A stretch of DNA of 64,000 bases. It comes from Bog-159 sp963756605. GTDB taxonomy: Bacteria > Acidobacteriota > Terriglobia > Bryobacterales > Bryobacteraceae. Both the position numbers and the translations under genes were made by a program. The stretch covers positions 421,095 through 485,094 of the forward strand of contig CAVWOT010000003.1 in the NCBI GenBank assembly GCA_963756605.1, in the 5' to 3' direction. Positions 17,958 to 27,575 of this stretch are shown here, piece by piece. The notes beneath the pieces were generated by a model that was given only the letters and a program-made list of their open reading frames with translations, searched no databases and was not told the origin of the DNA. Each line of letters starts with the position of its first letter. Positions within the stretch are counted from its first letter, which is position 1.

Positions 17958-19653
17958 ATGCGCCCAACATCCTTCCGCCCCGACGCTCTGCGCGCGCTTC
18001 TGCTGCGCAATAAAATCGCCACTCTGGATGATCTCAAGCACGCTCTCGGCACTCCCGTCGACATCACCGTCTTCCGAAAACTGAAGCCACTGGACTACCT
18101 GAGCAGTTATTCTCATCGCGGCCGGTTCTACACGCTCCGCGAGATCGCTATCTTCGATGATCACGGACTCTGGTCGCGGGCAGAGGTGTGGTTCTCCCGT
18201 TTCGGCACGCTGCTGGCCACCACGGAAGCTTTCGTGAATCGTTCCCCGCGCGGATACTTCGCCGATGAACTGGCTCCCGCTTTACATGTCGAAGTCCAGG
18301 ATGCGCTGCATCAACTGACCCAGCAAGGTCGCGTCTCCCGCCAACTCGTTTCCGGCCGGTACCTTTACACGGCTACCGAGCCGGTCAGCCAACGCCGACA
18401 ACTTCTAACGCGCCGCACCGTGGAATTCCTGCCCACGGTGGCGGATACGTCCGTGCTGGAGGTTCCCCCCCAGGAAGTCAAAGCCGCCATTCTGCTGTTC
18501 TACAGTTTGCTCGATGAGCAGCAGCGCCGCCTCTACGCCGGACTGGAGTCGCTCCAGTTGGGCCGTGGCGGCGACCGCCAACTGGCCGACTTTCTCGATC
18601 TGGATCCCCATACCGTGGCCCGTGGGCGTCAACAGCTATTAGCCCAAGACGTGGCAATCGACGGGGCCCGCAAAGCCGGCGCGGGCCGCAAACGCGTGGA
18701 AAAAAACGCCCCAAATAATCGATGCCATCGAGATTCTCCTGGAGCAGGATACCGCCGGCGATCCCATCACCGGACTGAAGTGGACCCGCACGACGACGGA
18801 GAAGATCGCCCAAGTTCTCCAGCAGATCGACATTCCCGTTTCGGCTAACACGGTCGCTCGTCTTCTCTATCAGATGGATTTTTCTCTGCGCGTCAACCGC
18901 AAGCAGATCGCCACCAACTCCAGCCCCTACCGCGATCAACAGTTCCAGCATATCTGCTCGCTACGGACTCGCTTCCAGCGCCAAGGTCTTCCCATCATCA
19001 GCGTGGACAGCAAGAAACGCGAAATGATCGGCAATTTCAAGAACGCCGGCGCCAAATGGGGACACTTGCCCGTCCTGGTCAACGATCACGACTTCCTTAC
19101 CGATGCCAGCGGTGTCGGCATCTCTTACGGCATTTACGACTCGCCCAACAACCGCGGCACCGTCTGCGTCGGCATCTCCCACGACACGCCGGCCTTCGCC
19201 GCCCACTCCATCGCCACTTGGTGGAATCGCGAAGGAACCCGCCGCTACGGTCGTGCGCCCAAGCTTCTGCTCCTGGCCGACTCCGGCGGCAGCAACAGTT
19301 GCACTTCCTGGGCCTGGAAGATCGAACTCCAGAGTCAACTGTGCAATCGCTTCGGCCTCGCAGTCACCATCGCTCACTATCCTACCGGTGCATCCAAATG
19401 GAATCCCATCGAACACCGGTTGTTCTCCGAGATCTCCAAACATTGGGCTGCCGAACCTCTGGACAGCTACGATAAAATGCTCAAGTTCATCCGCACCACC
19501 AGCACCAAAACTGGCTTGGTCGTCACCGCCTATCTCGACCGAAACGAGTATCACACCCATCTCAAGCCCGACCCACAATTGATCTCTTCCCTCCGCTTCA
19601 CCCCTGGCAAAGTAATACCGCGATGGAACTACACGATTCAACCAAATCTGTGA
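17958..19653 (+). pseudogene. ISAzo13-family transposase, copy A (two frames, break at an A7 tract)
   Basis: Frame 1 codes residues 1 to about 248 (winged-helix-like DNA-binding part, MRPTSFRPDALRALLLRNKI to GAGRKRVEK). Frame 2 continues from about 18,700 to 19,653 with the catalytic half: SVDSKKREMIGNF, LLLLADSGGSN and TGASKWNPIEHRLFSEIS, the D-D-E signatures of the ISAzo13/Rhodopirellula-type transposase, ending with a conserved K-x-x-P-R-WNYTI tail. The break falls in GTGG-A7-CG at 18700-18706; eight A residues would restore one frame. It could be a run-length error, true decay, or a frameshift site. A -1 slip here meets a TAA, so an ordinary -1 slip would not give the full protein. Confidence 0.85.
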
Positions 19654-19675
19654 AACTATTTTTGCGTCGGCCCTA

Positions 19676-20797
19676 GGGTTCCCTCAAAAATAACAACCCA
19701 CAATTGATCGGTTCTCTGTCATAACCAGGCTTCACAAGACGGAGATCTTCAACACACAATATCCGCTCAGGATGCCCAGGAAAGCGGGCGTTACCCGCAC
19801 GTTGAGATCCGGTGGCCGAGATCGTCTAGATTTGTTATAGTACCGATTAGGAGACCCGCTCCAATCGGAACTATAACATTATGCGCCCAACATCCTTCCG
19901 CCCCGACGCTCTGCGCGCGCTTCTGCTGCGCAATAAAATCGCCACTCTGGATGATCTCAAGCACGCTCTCGGCACTCCCGTCGACATCACCGTCTTCCGA
20001 AAACTGAAGCCACTGGACTACCTGAGCAGTTATTCTCATCGCGGCCGGTTCTACACGCTCCGCGAGATCGCTATCTTCGATGATCACGGACTCTGGTCGC
20101 GGGCAGAGGTGTGGTTCTCCCGTTTCGGCACGCTGCTGGCCACCACGGAAGCTTTCGTGAATCGTTCCCCGCGCGGATACTTCGCCGATGAACTGGCTCC
20201 CGCTTTACATGTCGAAGTCCAGGATGCGCTGCATCAACTGACCCAGCAAGGTCGCGTCTCCCGCCAACTCGTTTCCGGCCGGTACCTTTACACGGCTACC
20301 GAGCCGGTCAGCCAACGCCGACAACTTCTAACGCGCCGCACCGTGGAATTCCTGCCCACGGTGGCGGATACGTCCGTGCTGGAGGTTCCCCCCCAGGAAG
20401 TCAAAGCCGCCATTCTGCTGTTCTACAGTTTGCTCGATGAGCAGCAGCGCCGCCTCTACGCCGGACTGGAGTCGCTCCAGTTGGGCCGTGGCGGCGACCG
20501 CCAACTGGCCGACTTTCTCGATCTGGATCCCCATACCGTGGCCCGTGGGCGTCAACAGCTATTAGCCCAAGACGTGGCAATCGGACGGGGCCCGCAAAGC
20601 CGGCGCGGGCCGCAAACGCGTGGAAAAAAACGCCCCAAATAATCGATGCCATCGAGATTCTCCTGGAGCAGGATACCGCCGGCGATCCCATCACCGGACT
20701 GAAGTGGACCCGCACGACGACGGAGAAGATCGACCCAAGTTCTCCAGCAGATCGACATTCCCGTTTCGGCTAACACGGTCGCTCGTCTTCTCTATCA
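19676..20797 (+). mobile_element. ISAzo13-family insertion sequence, copy B (3' truncated)
   Basis: Repeats the first 1,120 bp of copy A almost perfectly, head-to-tail and separated from it by only TA. I see two single-base insertions relative to copy A, an extra G near 20584 and an extra A near 20731. It stops at CTCTATCA, where unrelated primase-like coding sequence begins, so its right end is missing. Confidence 0.9.
19881..20797 (+). pseudogene. ISAzo13-family transposase, copy B (5' part only)
   Basis: Same N-terminal half as copy A up to QDVAIG, then a one-base insertion (GGACGGGG in place of GACGGGG) shifts the frame and the reading ends at 20642. The catalytic half is absent. Preceded by the same long hairpin as copy A. 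It cannot make an active transposase, but could act as a truncated DNA-binding competitor if translated. Confidence 0.85.
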
Positions 20798-21726
20798 AGC
20801 GTAGGGTGCCCATCACCGCGGTGCTCGCGCATTACCGCATCCAGGGGCTGCGGCGCAGCGGCAAAGCGCATCTACGCGGCCGCTGTCCGCTGCATGTTGG
20901 TGCAGGCCGGGAGACTTTTCACGTCGACACGGCCGGTCAGGTTTTCCATTGCTTCTCTTGCCGAGCGGGCGGCTCGGTGCTCGACCTGGTGATGGCGATG
21001 GAGGCCTGTGGGTGGCGGCAGGCGGCCGAGCAACTGATCCGCTGGCCAGACATATTGACGCGTAAGGTTGGGCCGTGGCCGCCCACCGTGAAGCCAACGG
21101 TTACGAAAAAAATAGAAGCCATTCCGCCGTTGGGATTTCGCTTGCAAGGGGTGGATCCGCAGCATCCATACTTGAGCACCCGAGGTATTCGTCATGCCAC
21201 GGCGATCGAGTTCGGAGTGGGCTTCTATCCTGGCCCCGGACTGATGCAACACCGATTCGTGATTCCGATTGAAGATGAAGCCGGCCGATTGGTCGGCTAT
21301 GGTGGCCGATCGCTGGACGGAAGCGAGCCGCGCTACCGGTTCCCTCCGCGGTTTTCGAAGTCGCAGTTATTATTCAATCTGCATCGTGCCACGGCGACCC
21401 GACAGTCACACGTGCTCGTCGTGGAGGGCTTCTTTGATTGTCTGAAGGTTTATCAAGCCGGCTTTCGTACAGTCGTTGCGCTCATGGGGTCGTTATTGTA
21501 CGAACGGCAGCGCGAATTGCTGGTTCGACACTTCCGGCACATCAGCTTGATGCTCGACGGCGATGCAGCCGGCCGGCCTGCCAGTTCAGCGATCGCGCCG
21601 GTCCTCTCGGGCCATTGCCCTACCGATGTTATCGAACTAGCTGACGGTGCACAGCCCGACCAACTTAGCGAGCAATGCCTGCGCCAGATTCTCAGCCTCC
21701 AAGGAGGTGAATCCGCAATCCGGTAA
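20798..21726 (+). pseudogene. CHC2 zinc-finger / Toprim primase-like protein, 5' end replaced by an IS remnant
   Basis: From 20800 the frame encodes a DnaG-like N-terminal region. It has a CHC2 zinc ribbon (R-x-CPLH, then VFHCFSCRAGGSVLDLV) followed by a Toprim fold with the acidic motif VVEGFFDCLK and LMLDGDAAGR. About 309 residues remain, and no helicase-interaction domain follows. The original start codon is lost at the junction with ISAzo13 copy B; the frame is fused to out-of-frame transposase sequence upstream. Similar short CHC2-Toprim proteins occur in mobile elements. All visible metal-binding residues are intact, so an internal start could still give a product, but its expression is doubtful. 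Confidence 0.8.
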
Positions 21727-21869
21727 CCATCAACATTGGCACCACGAATACCACTGCGACGACACCGTCGGCGGCTACGATAGGAAACCTCTGTCTAGTC
21801 AAACCGGCAATCCATGAACCGAAATATCAGTGGTCAATTTGCAGGACTTGACAAACACAACTATTTTAG

Positions 21870-22304
21870 TTTCCCAAGTGGCGAGGGATCTCCTCCGGCC
21901 TCACCGCGGCCCCCGACGGCACTTTCTACGGGATCGTTCTTGGAACAAACCCCACACTCCTGTTGCACTACACGCCATCCATTGGAGATTTAACGACGGT
22001 TGCGGTGACTTTCCCGACTTTTAATAGCATCCTGCCATCCGCACCCGTGTCCGGGTTAACCTTTGGTCCAAACGGTAACCTCTATGGTCTGTATCAGGCT
22101 TACGCGGAGGCCGGTACGGGGCTCTTCGAGGTTGAACCGGACGGCAATAATTTGCAGCTTTTTCCCCTGTACGACTCCGTTATCGGTAGTTCCCCCGACG
22201 GATTGCTGCTGGCCAGCGATGGCCACTTCTGGATGGCCCAGTACTACGGCGGCGACACCTATGGAAACATCATCACGCTTTCGCCTACCGACGGGACGTC
22301 CACT
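21870..22304 (+). pseudogene. Fragment of a GloVer-repeat beta-propeller protein
   Basis: An open stretch encodes SGLTAAPDGTFYGI, then SGLTFGPNGNLYGLYQ and SSPDGLLLASDGHFWMAQYYGG. This 'PDG-x-hYG' repetition is typical of large exported acidobacterial proteins with GloVer-type tandem repeats. It has no start, signal peptide or C-terminal anchor, and its 3' end runs directly into an IS630 transposase relic, so it is a gene fragment left by an insertion or deletion. Confidence 0.6.
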
Positions 22305-22556
22305 TGCACTTTCATTCCCACCTATAGCTCCTAGCTCAACCAGATGGAATGCTGATTCAGTATGATGAGCCGCGCGGCACTGCGCGGTGCCAGCTTCACC
22401 TCCCCCCGCCAGTTCAGGGACGCCATTGACGCCTTCGTCGAGGTTTACAAACCGAAAGCTGCGCCCTTCGAGTGGAGCAAGGCTGTCGTCGCCCAGTCCA
22501 AGCCCCAACAGATTTACTCTACCGGCCAGATTGTCGTTTTGACAATCGGTTGGTGA
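22305..22556 (+). pseudogene. C-terminal relic of an IS630-family transposase
   Basis: Translating straight through stops gives FIPTYSS-stop-LNQMEC-stop-FS, then RAALRGASFTSPRQFRDAIDAF and the KAAPFEWSKAVV end. This matches the IS630 transposase C-terminus, which normally reads SSWLNQVExWF. Both stops stand exactly where conserved tryptophans (TGG) are expected, as TAG and TGA. It is a decayed element end. Confidence 0.75.
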
Positions 22557-22754
22557 TGACGTGAGCTACTACGGCGGCAAAACCGATGACACGCCGGTGC
22601 GCTCGATGAAGATGGGAAATCACATCCAGAGATCCAGAAGCCTTCCGCAATTATGGAGCATTTTTTTTTCGCGCTGGGCGCCGGCTGGCGGCAGTGATAT
22701 TCGAGCGCATATTGGAACTGGCGTCGGCAAGCGACCGAATTTGACAGGCTATCG

Positions 22755-23635
22755 CCTACGGCAACCTCGGTTTAGTGCGAGAACTCTCCGGTGATTTCAC
22801 GGGCGCTGAAGAAATGCATCGGAAGTCTTCGGCCATTCACGAGGAACTCGGTCGCTTAGAGACGGAACGGCTCACGTCCTACTTAACCTGGGCACTATCC
22901 AGAAACGGCCAGGGCATCTTGACGATGCAGAGCGGCTGTACCCGTCCGTCAAGACACTCGTCGCACCGTGAGCGACCCTCATTCCGACAGGGGGTATAAT
23001 GAGCGAGGGCACGTTGCCTCCAGGAGCACGTGCTGGAGGTAAGGACACGCCTGCTGGGAGGAGCGCACCTGGACACTCTGACGGCCATGAACAATGTGGC
23101 CGCCACACTCGGCGCGCAAGGCGACCACGCCGTGGCTCCGCGAGCGCATGCCTGCGGCGATGGTGCCTGCTGGGCGAAGATCATCCGCGGACGCTGGCCT
23201 CGATGAATAACCTGGCCGAGACACTTAGCGAACGGGGTCACCACGCGGCCGCGCGACCCCTCCAGGAGCGTGTGCTTAAGAGAATGATGCGCGTTTTGGG
23301 AGGAGCACCCGGATACGCTGAGGTCGATGTATAACTTGGGACCGACGCTCAGGGCGCAAGGTGACTTTTCAGGCGCCCGGCAGATCCAGGAGCGAACATG
23401 GGAGGCCATGACACGCGTTTTGGGAGAGGAGCACTCGGACGCGCTCTTGTCGATCGGCAATCTGGCGTTCACACTCGCGGCGCAAGGTGATCGCGTCGGT
23501 GCCGTCCGGCTCCTCCGCACATGTCTGTCGGGCCAACGGAAGGTCCTGGGCATGGATCACCCCACAAGGCTGCCTACTGCCAAGACCCTGTCCAACTTGG
23601 AAGCAGAGCTGCAGAGCTCACCGCCCTCGGCGTAG
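22755..23635 (+). pseudogene. Decayed kinesin-light-chain-type TPR protein
   Basis: Several frames together spell about five TPR units: AYGNLGLVRELSGDFTGAEE, LTAMNNVAATLGAQGDHA, LASMNNLAETLSERGHHAAA, YNLGPTLRAQGDFSGARQ and LSIGNLAFTLAAQGDRVGAV. The spacing resembles kinesin-light-chain repeats, with L-G-x-x-H-x-x-T links. Frame changes and internal stops between units show it is broken. Only the last 100 codons (from 23327) form an uninterrupted frame. Such repeats are common in acidobacterial NTPase or protease-associated proteins, but no partner domain remains. Confidence 0.65.
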
Positions 23636-23743
23636 CCAAACTCCGAAGGCCAGCGGGAAGTCGCTAGACGTTGGACGTCCGAGCACGGCATTATGTACCG
23701 ATGATCGGCATAGGGGCGGCGGTCGCCCGCCGACCCCTGCCAC

Positions 23744-23775
23744 ACCACCGTGCGTACGGGTCCGTACACGGCGGT
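23744..23775 (-). ncRNA. Domain V-like hairpin of a group II intron remnant
   Basis: On the minus strand ACCGCCGTGTACG-GACCC-GTACGCACGGTGGT forms a long hairpin immediately 3' of the intron-encoded reverse transcriptase fragment. Its sequence resembles the catalytic domain V and flanking GTGTGGxAGGGG of bacterial group II introns. It marks the 3' end of the intron; the 5' domains are not visible in the window. Confidence 0.6.
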
Positions 23776-23789
23776 GCGAGTCGGTTACG

Positions 23790-24446
23790 CTAACATTCCT
23801 CGAATAATGAGGGAAGGCCGAGCGATTTGAAGTAAGCATTAGAAAGCCCTACGGAGAGGGCCTTGGCCTTCGCGAGATACCAAGGGCCGCGACCGCTGCC
23901 AGCGGTATTGCTCGCCAGCCGCTCTCGCACCCCTAGTTCCAACAGAGCCGCTCGGCGACGGCGCGGTGTTTTCCACTGCCGCCACATCGCTGCCCTGAGG
24001 CGCAACCGGACCCAGCGGGTTAAGCCGGTCAACACTGCAGGCGTTTCGCAGAATCCGAAATAGCTGCGCCAGCCCCGCATATACGGGGCCAGTTCCTCCA
24101 TCGTCGTCTTCAGGCCGACGCCTTTTGCCCGTCGCGTGATCTCCCGGATTCGCCGTCTGAACCGAGCCAAGGCCTTGGGTGCAATCACGCGCTTGACCTC
24201 CGGACCGGCCGTAAAGCTGAACCCGAGAAACTTCCGTTCCTGCGGTCGTGCCACCGCACTCTTCGCCTCATTCACCTTGAGCTTGAGCTTTTGTGCGATG
24301 AATTGCGTAATGCTCTCCATCACCCGTTGCCCCGCCCGCTCGCTGCTGACGTAGATAACACAGGTTTCACAGCGTGAAAGAATACGGTCGTGCCGTATTG
24401 AGGGACTCCACATATCCAGAACGAGAAGGGCCAGCCCTTCCGGCAC
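23790..24446 (-). pseudogene. ltrA: Group II intron reverse transcriptase/maturase, 5'-truncated
   Basis: The first 28 codons are unrelated. From about 24362 downwards the frame encodes CVIYVSSERAGQRVMESI, the segment just after the catalytic YADD box, then FLGFSF, the maturase/thumb region (MEELAPYMRGWRSYFGF) and the usual LxxLGV-x-x-x-A C-terminus ending GLPSLF. The finger-palm domain including YADD is gone, so reverse transcription is impossible. The break coincides with the start of the PadR operon region. Confidence 0.85.
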
Positions 24447-24499
24447 CTCAAGGCGGGAAAATTGTGCGGCGAGCCGGCATTGCGTCCGGCGTGCTCCTC

Positions 24500-24536
24500 T
24501 TGATTATCTACAAAACGTCATGTATTATAGATAATC
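24500..24536 (+). promoter_or_regulatory. Promoter of the padR-permease operon with embedded palindrome
   Basis: TTGATT (24500-24505), a 17-bp spacer and TATTAT (24523-24528) make a good sigma-70-type promoter. A perfect 9-bp inverted repeat GATTATCTA / TAGATAATC (24502-24510 and 24528-24536) overlaps both boxes. PadR regulators usually repress their own promoters by binding such palindromes, so this is the likely autoregulatory operator. Confidence 0.7.
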
Positions 24537-24553
24537 GACAAGGGCGGCACTCA

Positions 24554-24880
24554 TTGAAACCGACCGATCTGGTCCAAGGCACGCTTGACCTGCTTATTCT
24601 CAAAACGCTCTCGCTCGAACCCATGAGCGGATGGGCGATTGCAAAGCGCATCGTTCAAATCTCTCAAGAGGTTCTACAGGTCCAGCAAGGCTCCTTATAT
24701 CCCGCCCTGCATCGCCTTGAACATCAAGGATGGATCAAGGCTGAATGGAAGACTTCGGAAAGCAACCGGCGTGCCAGGTTCTATTCGCTCACCGCGGCCG
24801 GCCGAAAACAGCTCAGATCGGAGCTCGACAACTGGCGCCGCCTCTCGAACGCGATCGGACTCGTGGTCGAGGCGACTTAA
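24554..24880 (+). CDS. PadR-family transcriptional regulator
   Basis: About 108 aa winged-helix repressor. From a TTG start with AAGGG upstream it reads LVQGTLDLLILKTLSLEPMSGWAIAKRI, then QGSLYPALHRLEHQGWIKAEW and ARFYSLTAAGRKQL, the standard PadR N-terminal domain. It ends shortly after, so it belongs to the short PadR type. In Acidobacteriota such genes typically precede FtsX-like orphan permeases, as here, 10 bp upstream. Ligand unknown. Confidence 0.92.
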   Translation: MKPTDLVQGTLDLLILKTLSLEPMSGWAIAKRIVQISQEVLQVQQGSLYPALHRLEHQGWIKAEWKTSESNRRARFYSLTAAGRKQLRSELDNWRRLSNAIGLVVEAT

Positions 24881-24890
24881 AGGAGACATT

Positions 24891-27575
24891 ATGCGTTGGC
24901 TCGCGAAACTGCGAATGCTGCTGCGCTCCATCTTCGAGCGGCGGCAATTAGATACCGAGCTCGATGAGGAGTTGCGTGAACACATGGAGCAGGAAACTGA
25001 AAACAATCTCCGGGCTGGTATGTCCGCGGAACAGGCAAGATCCGCGGCTCGCCGTACAGTCGGCGCCCTTTCACAGATCAAAGACGAATGCCGCGACGCA
25101 CGCGCGGCGGGATTCATCCAAATCTTCGCGCGCGACCTGCAGTACAGCCTTCGATTATTATGGCGCAGCCCCCTGTTCACTCTGATTGCGTTGATCACAC
25201 TATCCATCGGTATCGGCGCCACCAGCGCCATTTTCAGCGTTGTCAACGGCGTCCTGCTCAAACCGCTGCCGTATCCCGATGCCGACAAGCTGATCACGGT
25301 GAATCACGCCGCACCCGGCGTCAACCTTCCCGAAGCCGGTACCGCCCCATTTCTTCATTTCACCTATCGCGATCAGGCGCACTCGTTTCAGGACATCGGT
25401 CTCTATCGCTGGGCGCGTAGCACCGTAACCGGCCTCCACGAACCCGAAGACGCGTTAAGCCTCAACGTCAGCGCGCAGGTTCTGCCCATCCTCCGCGTTC
25501 AGCCCGTGCTCGGACGCCGGTTCTCGGATAAGGACGATGCACCCGGCAGTCCGCTGACCATGGTCCTGTCATATGCATGGTGGCAGGCGCGATTCGGAGG
25601 CGACCGCTCGGTATTGGGCCGCGCCGTGACAGTGGACGGAGTCCCGTGCGAAGTCATCGGTGTCCTGCCATCGAACTTCAGCTTCCTCGATCAGAACGCT
25701 GCGTTTCTGCTTCCGCTTCAGCTCGATCGCAACGAGACCATTCTGGGCGACGTGAGCTATCAGGGAATCGCGCGCCTGAGACCGGGCGTCACCATCGGCC
25801 AGGCCGCCGCCGACCTGGCGCGCCTCATCCCCATTGCGTTGCACAGCTATCCTCCGCAGCCCGGATTCACGGTAAAGGCGTTCGAAGAAGTCCGCCTTAC
25901 GCCGCGCCTCGAAACGCTTAAAAACAACCTGGTCGGCGATCTCTCAAAAACTCTTTGGGTGCTGATGGGAACGATCGGAATCGTGCTGCTGATCGCCTGC
26001 GCCAACGTCGCCAACCTGCTGTTGGTTCGCGTCGAAGGCCGCCAGCATGAACTTGCGATCCGCGCGGCTCTCGGAGCGGGACGGCGCGACATCGGGCGCG
26101 AGTTGCTGATGGAAAGCATTGTGCTCGGTCTGTTCGGCGGCATGCTCGGCTTGGCGATCGCCGATGCCGCCATCCGCTTGCTGATCGCTATCGCCCCGGC
26201 CCACCTGCCGCGCCTCAACGAGATCTCCATCGATCCCGCGGTGCTCGCCTTCACCTTCCTCACGGCGCTCGCGAGCGGCGTTCTGTTTGGGATAATACCC
26301 GTCTTCAAGTACGGCGGCCCACGCATCGCCACCGCGTTGCGCGGCGGAGGACGAACGTCGTCTCAGACTCGCGAGCGGCGCCTGACGCGCGGCATGCTCG
26401 TCGTCGTGCAGGTCGCGCTGGCGGTGGTCCTGCTCGTCGGCTCCGGCCTGATGATCAGGACGTTCCAGGCGCTGCGTCACGTCGACCCTGGATTCGATCC
26501 CCATGACGCTCTCACGATGCGCATCGCCATCCCGGACGCACAGGTGAAGGACCCAGTGGCGGTCGCGCAATTGCAGCAATCCATCCTCGATAGGATCCGC
26601 GCGATTCCGGGCGTCGCCTCCGTGGGAATGACCGCCTTCATTCCCACGGATCCGAACGGCAGCCTTTACCAGGTCTACGCGCGCGATAAGACGTATGACA
26701 AAGTGCCTCCGCTGCGCCGACAGAAGTTTATCTCACCGGGGCTTCTGGCCGCCCTGGGCAGTCGCCTGGTCGCCGGCCGCGAATTTACCTGGACCGATGT
26801 CTACCAACGCCGCTCCGTCGCCATGGTCAGTGAGAATCTCGCGCGAGAGTTGTGGGGCGATCCGCGCGCCGCCATCGGCAAGGAGATCGTTCCGAACCAG
26901 AAGGACCCCTGGCGGGAAGTGATCGGCGTGGTCGCGGACGAGCGCAGCGAAGGCATCGAGCAGCAGGCGCCCGCGAGCGCGTACTATCCGCTGCTGCTGT
27001 ACCACTTCAACAACGAACCGGTAGCGGTGCTGCGCACGGTCGCCTACATCATTCGAAGCAGGCGCGCGGGATCGCCTGGCCTGCTGGCCGACGTGCAGCG
27101 CGCAGTCTGGAGCGTGGATCCGAGCTTGCCGCTCGCTGAAGTCCGGACGCTCGAAGAGATTTATTCCAAATCGATGGAACGTACGTCCTTCACGCTGGTG
27201 ATGCTGACGATCGCTGGGGCGATGGCGCTGCTCATCGGCTTGGTCGGCATCTATGGCGCGATCTCCTACGCGGTGTCGCACCGCCGCCGGGAAATCGGAA
27301 TCCGCATGGCGTTGGGCGCTCCGCCTCGCCGCCTGTCGCGCATCTTCGTCGCCGACGGTCTGGTGCACGCCCTAACTGGTGTCGCCTGCGGCTTGGCCGC
27401 CTCCGCAGCCCTCACGCACATCCTAGGCTCATCCCTATTCGGCGTCAGCCCGCTCGATCCGCTGACGTACGCGTCGGTCACAATTGTATTGATCACGGCC
27501 GCGGTCGCCGCCAGCTACATCCCGGCCCTGCGCGCCACGAAAGTGGATCCGCTGGAAGCTCTCCGCCCGGAGTGA
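24891..27575 (+). CDS. ADOP-type ABC transporter permease (MacB/FtsX-like, orphan)
   Basis: Acidobacterial duplicated orphan permease: two MacB-type periplasmic core domains and two FtsX membrane domains in one 894-aa chain, without its own ATPase nearby. The N-terminus carries the cytoplasmic ADOP extension (LDTELDEELREHMEQETENNLRAGMS-like). A first TM follows (LFTLIALITLSIGIGATSAIFSVVNGVLLKPLPYP), then a triple-helix block near residues 350-480 (VLMGTIGIVLLIACANVANLLLVR) and a second copy at the C-terminus (GAMALLIGLVGIYGAISYAVSHRRREIGIRMALGA), ending VDPLEALRPE. Start at 24891 has AGGAGA. These permeases likely act in envelope stress or efflux, but substrates are unknown. Confidence 0.93.
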   Translation: MRWLAKLRMLLRSIFERRQLDTELDEELREHMEQETENNLRAGMSAEQARSAARRTVGALSQIKDECRDARAAGFIQIFARDLQYSLRLLWRSPLFTLIALITLSIGIGATSAIFSVVNGVLLKPLPYPDADKLITVNHAAPGVNLPEAGTAPFLHFTYRDQAHSFQDIGLYRWARSTVTGLHEPEDALSLNVSAQVLPILRVQPVLGRRFSDKDDAPGSPLTMVLSYAWWQARFGGDRSVLGRAVTVDGVPCEVIGVLPSNFSFLDQNAAFLLPLQLDRNETILGDVSYQGIARLRPGVTIGQAAADLARLIPIALHSYPPQPGFTVKAFEEVRLTPRLETLKNNLVGDLSKTLWVLMGTIGIVLLIACANVANLLLVRVEGRQHELAIRAALGAGRRDIGRELLMESIVLGLFGGMLGLAIADAAIRLLIAIAPAHLPRLNEISIDPAVLAFTFLTALASGVLFGIIPVFKYGGPRIATALRGGGRTSSQTRERRLTRGMLVVVQVALAVVLLVGSGLMIRTFQALRHVDPGFDPHDALTMRIAIPDAQVKDPVAVAQLQQSILDRIRAIPGVASVGMTAFIPTDPNGSLYQVYARDKTYDKVPPLRRQKFISPGLLAALGSRLVAGREFTWTDVYQRRSVAMVSENLARELWGDPRAAIGKEIVPNQKDPWREVIGVVADERSEGIEQQAPASAYYPLLLYHFNNEPVAVLRTVAYIIRSRRAGSPGLLADVQRAVWSVDPSLPLAEVRTLEEIYSKSMERTSFTLVMLTIAGAMALLIGLVGIYGAISYAVSHRRREIGIRMALGAPPRRLSRIFVADGLVHALTGVACGLAASAALTHILGSSLFGVSPLDPLTYASVTIVLITAAVAASYIPALRATKVDPLEALRPE

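Larger units (their letters stand above)
17753..19673 (+). mobile_element. ISAzo13-family insertion sequence, copy A (full length, 1,921 bp)
   Basis: Ends defined by imperfect terminal inverted repeats: the left end begins GGGTTCCCTCAAAAATA and the complement of the right end begins GGGCCGACGCAAAAATA, so GGG and CAAAAATA sit at identical offsets (1-3 and 10-17). It is inserted into the 3' part of an IS256-type transposase gene. It encodes one DDE transposase of ISAzo13 type in two frames. A second, truncated copy starts two bases (TA) after its right end. Confidence 0.85.

Noticed and set aside
18696..18710. Programmed -1 frameshift at A-AAA-AAC in the ISAzo13 transposase
   Set aside because: The heptamer is in the right register, but a -1 slip leads to CGC-CCC-AAA-TAA, a stop, and not to the catalytic frame.
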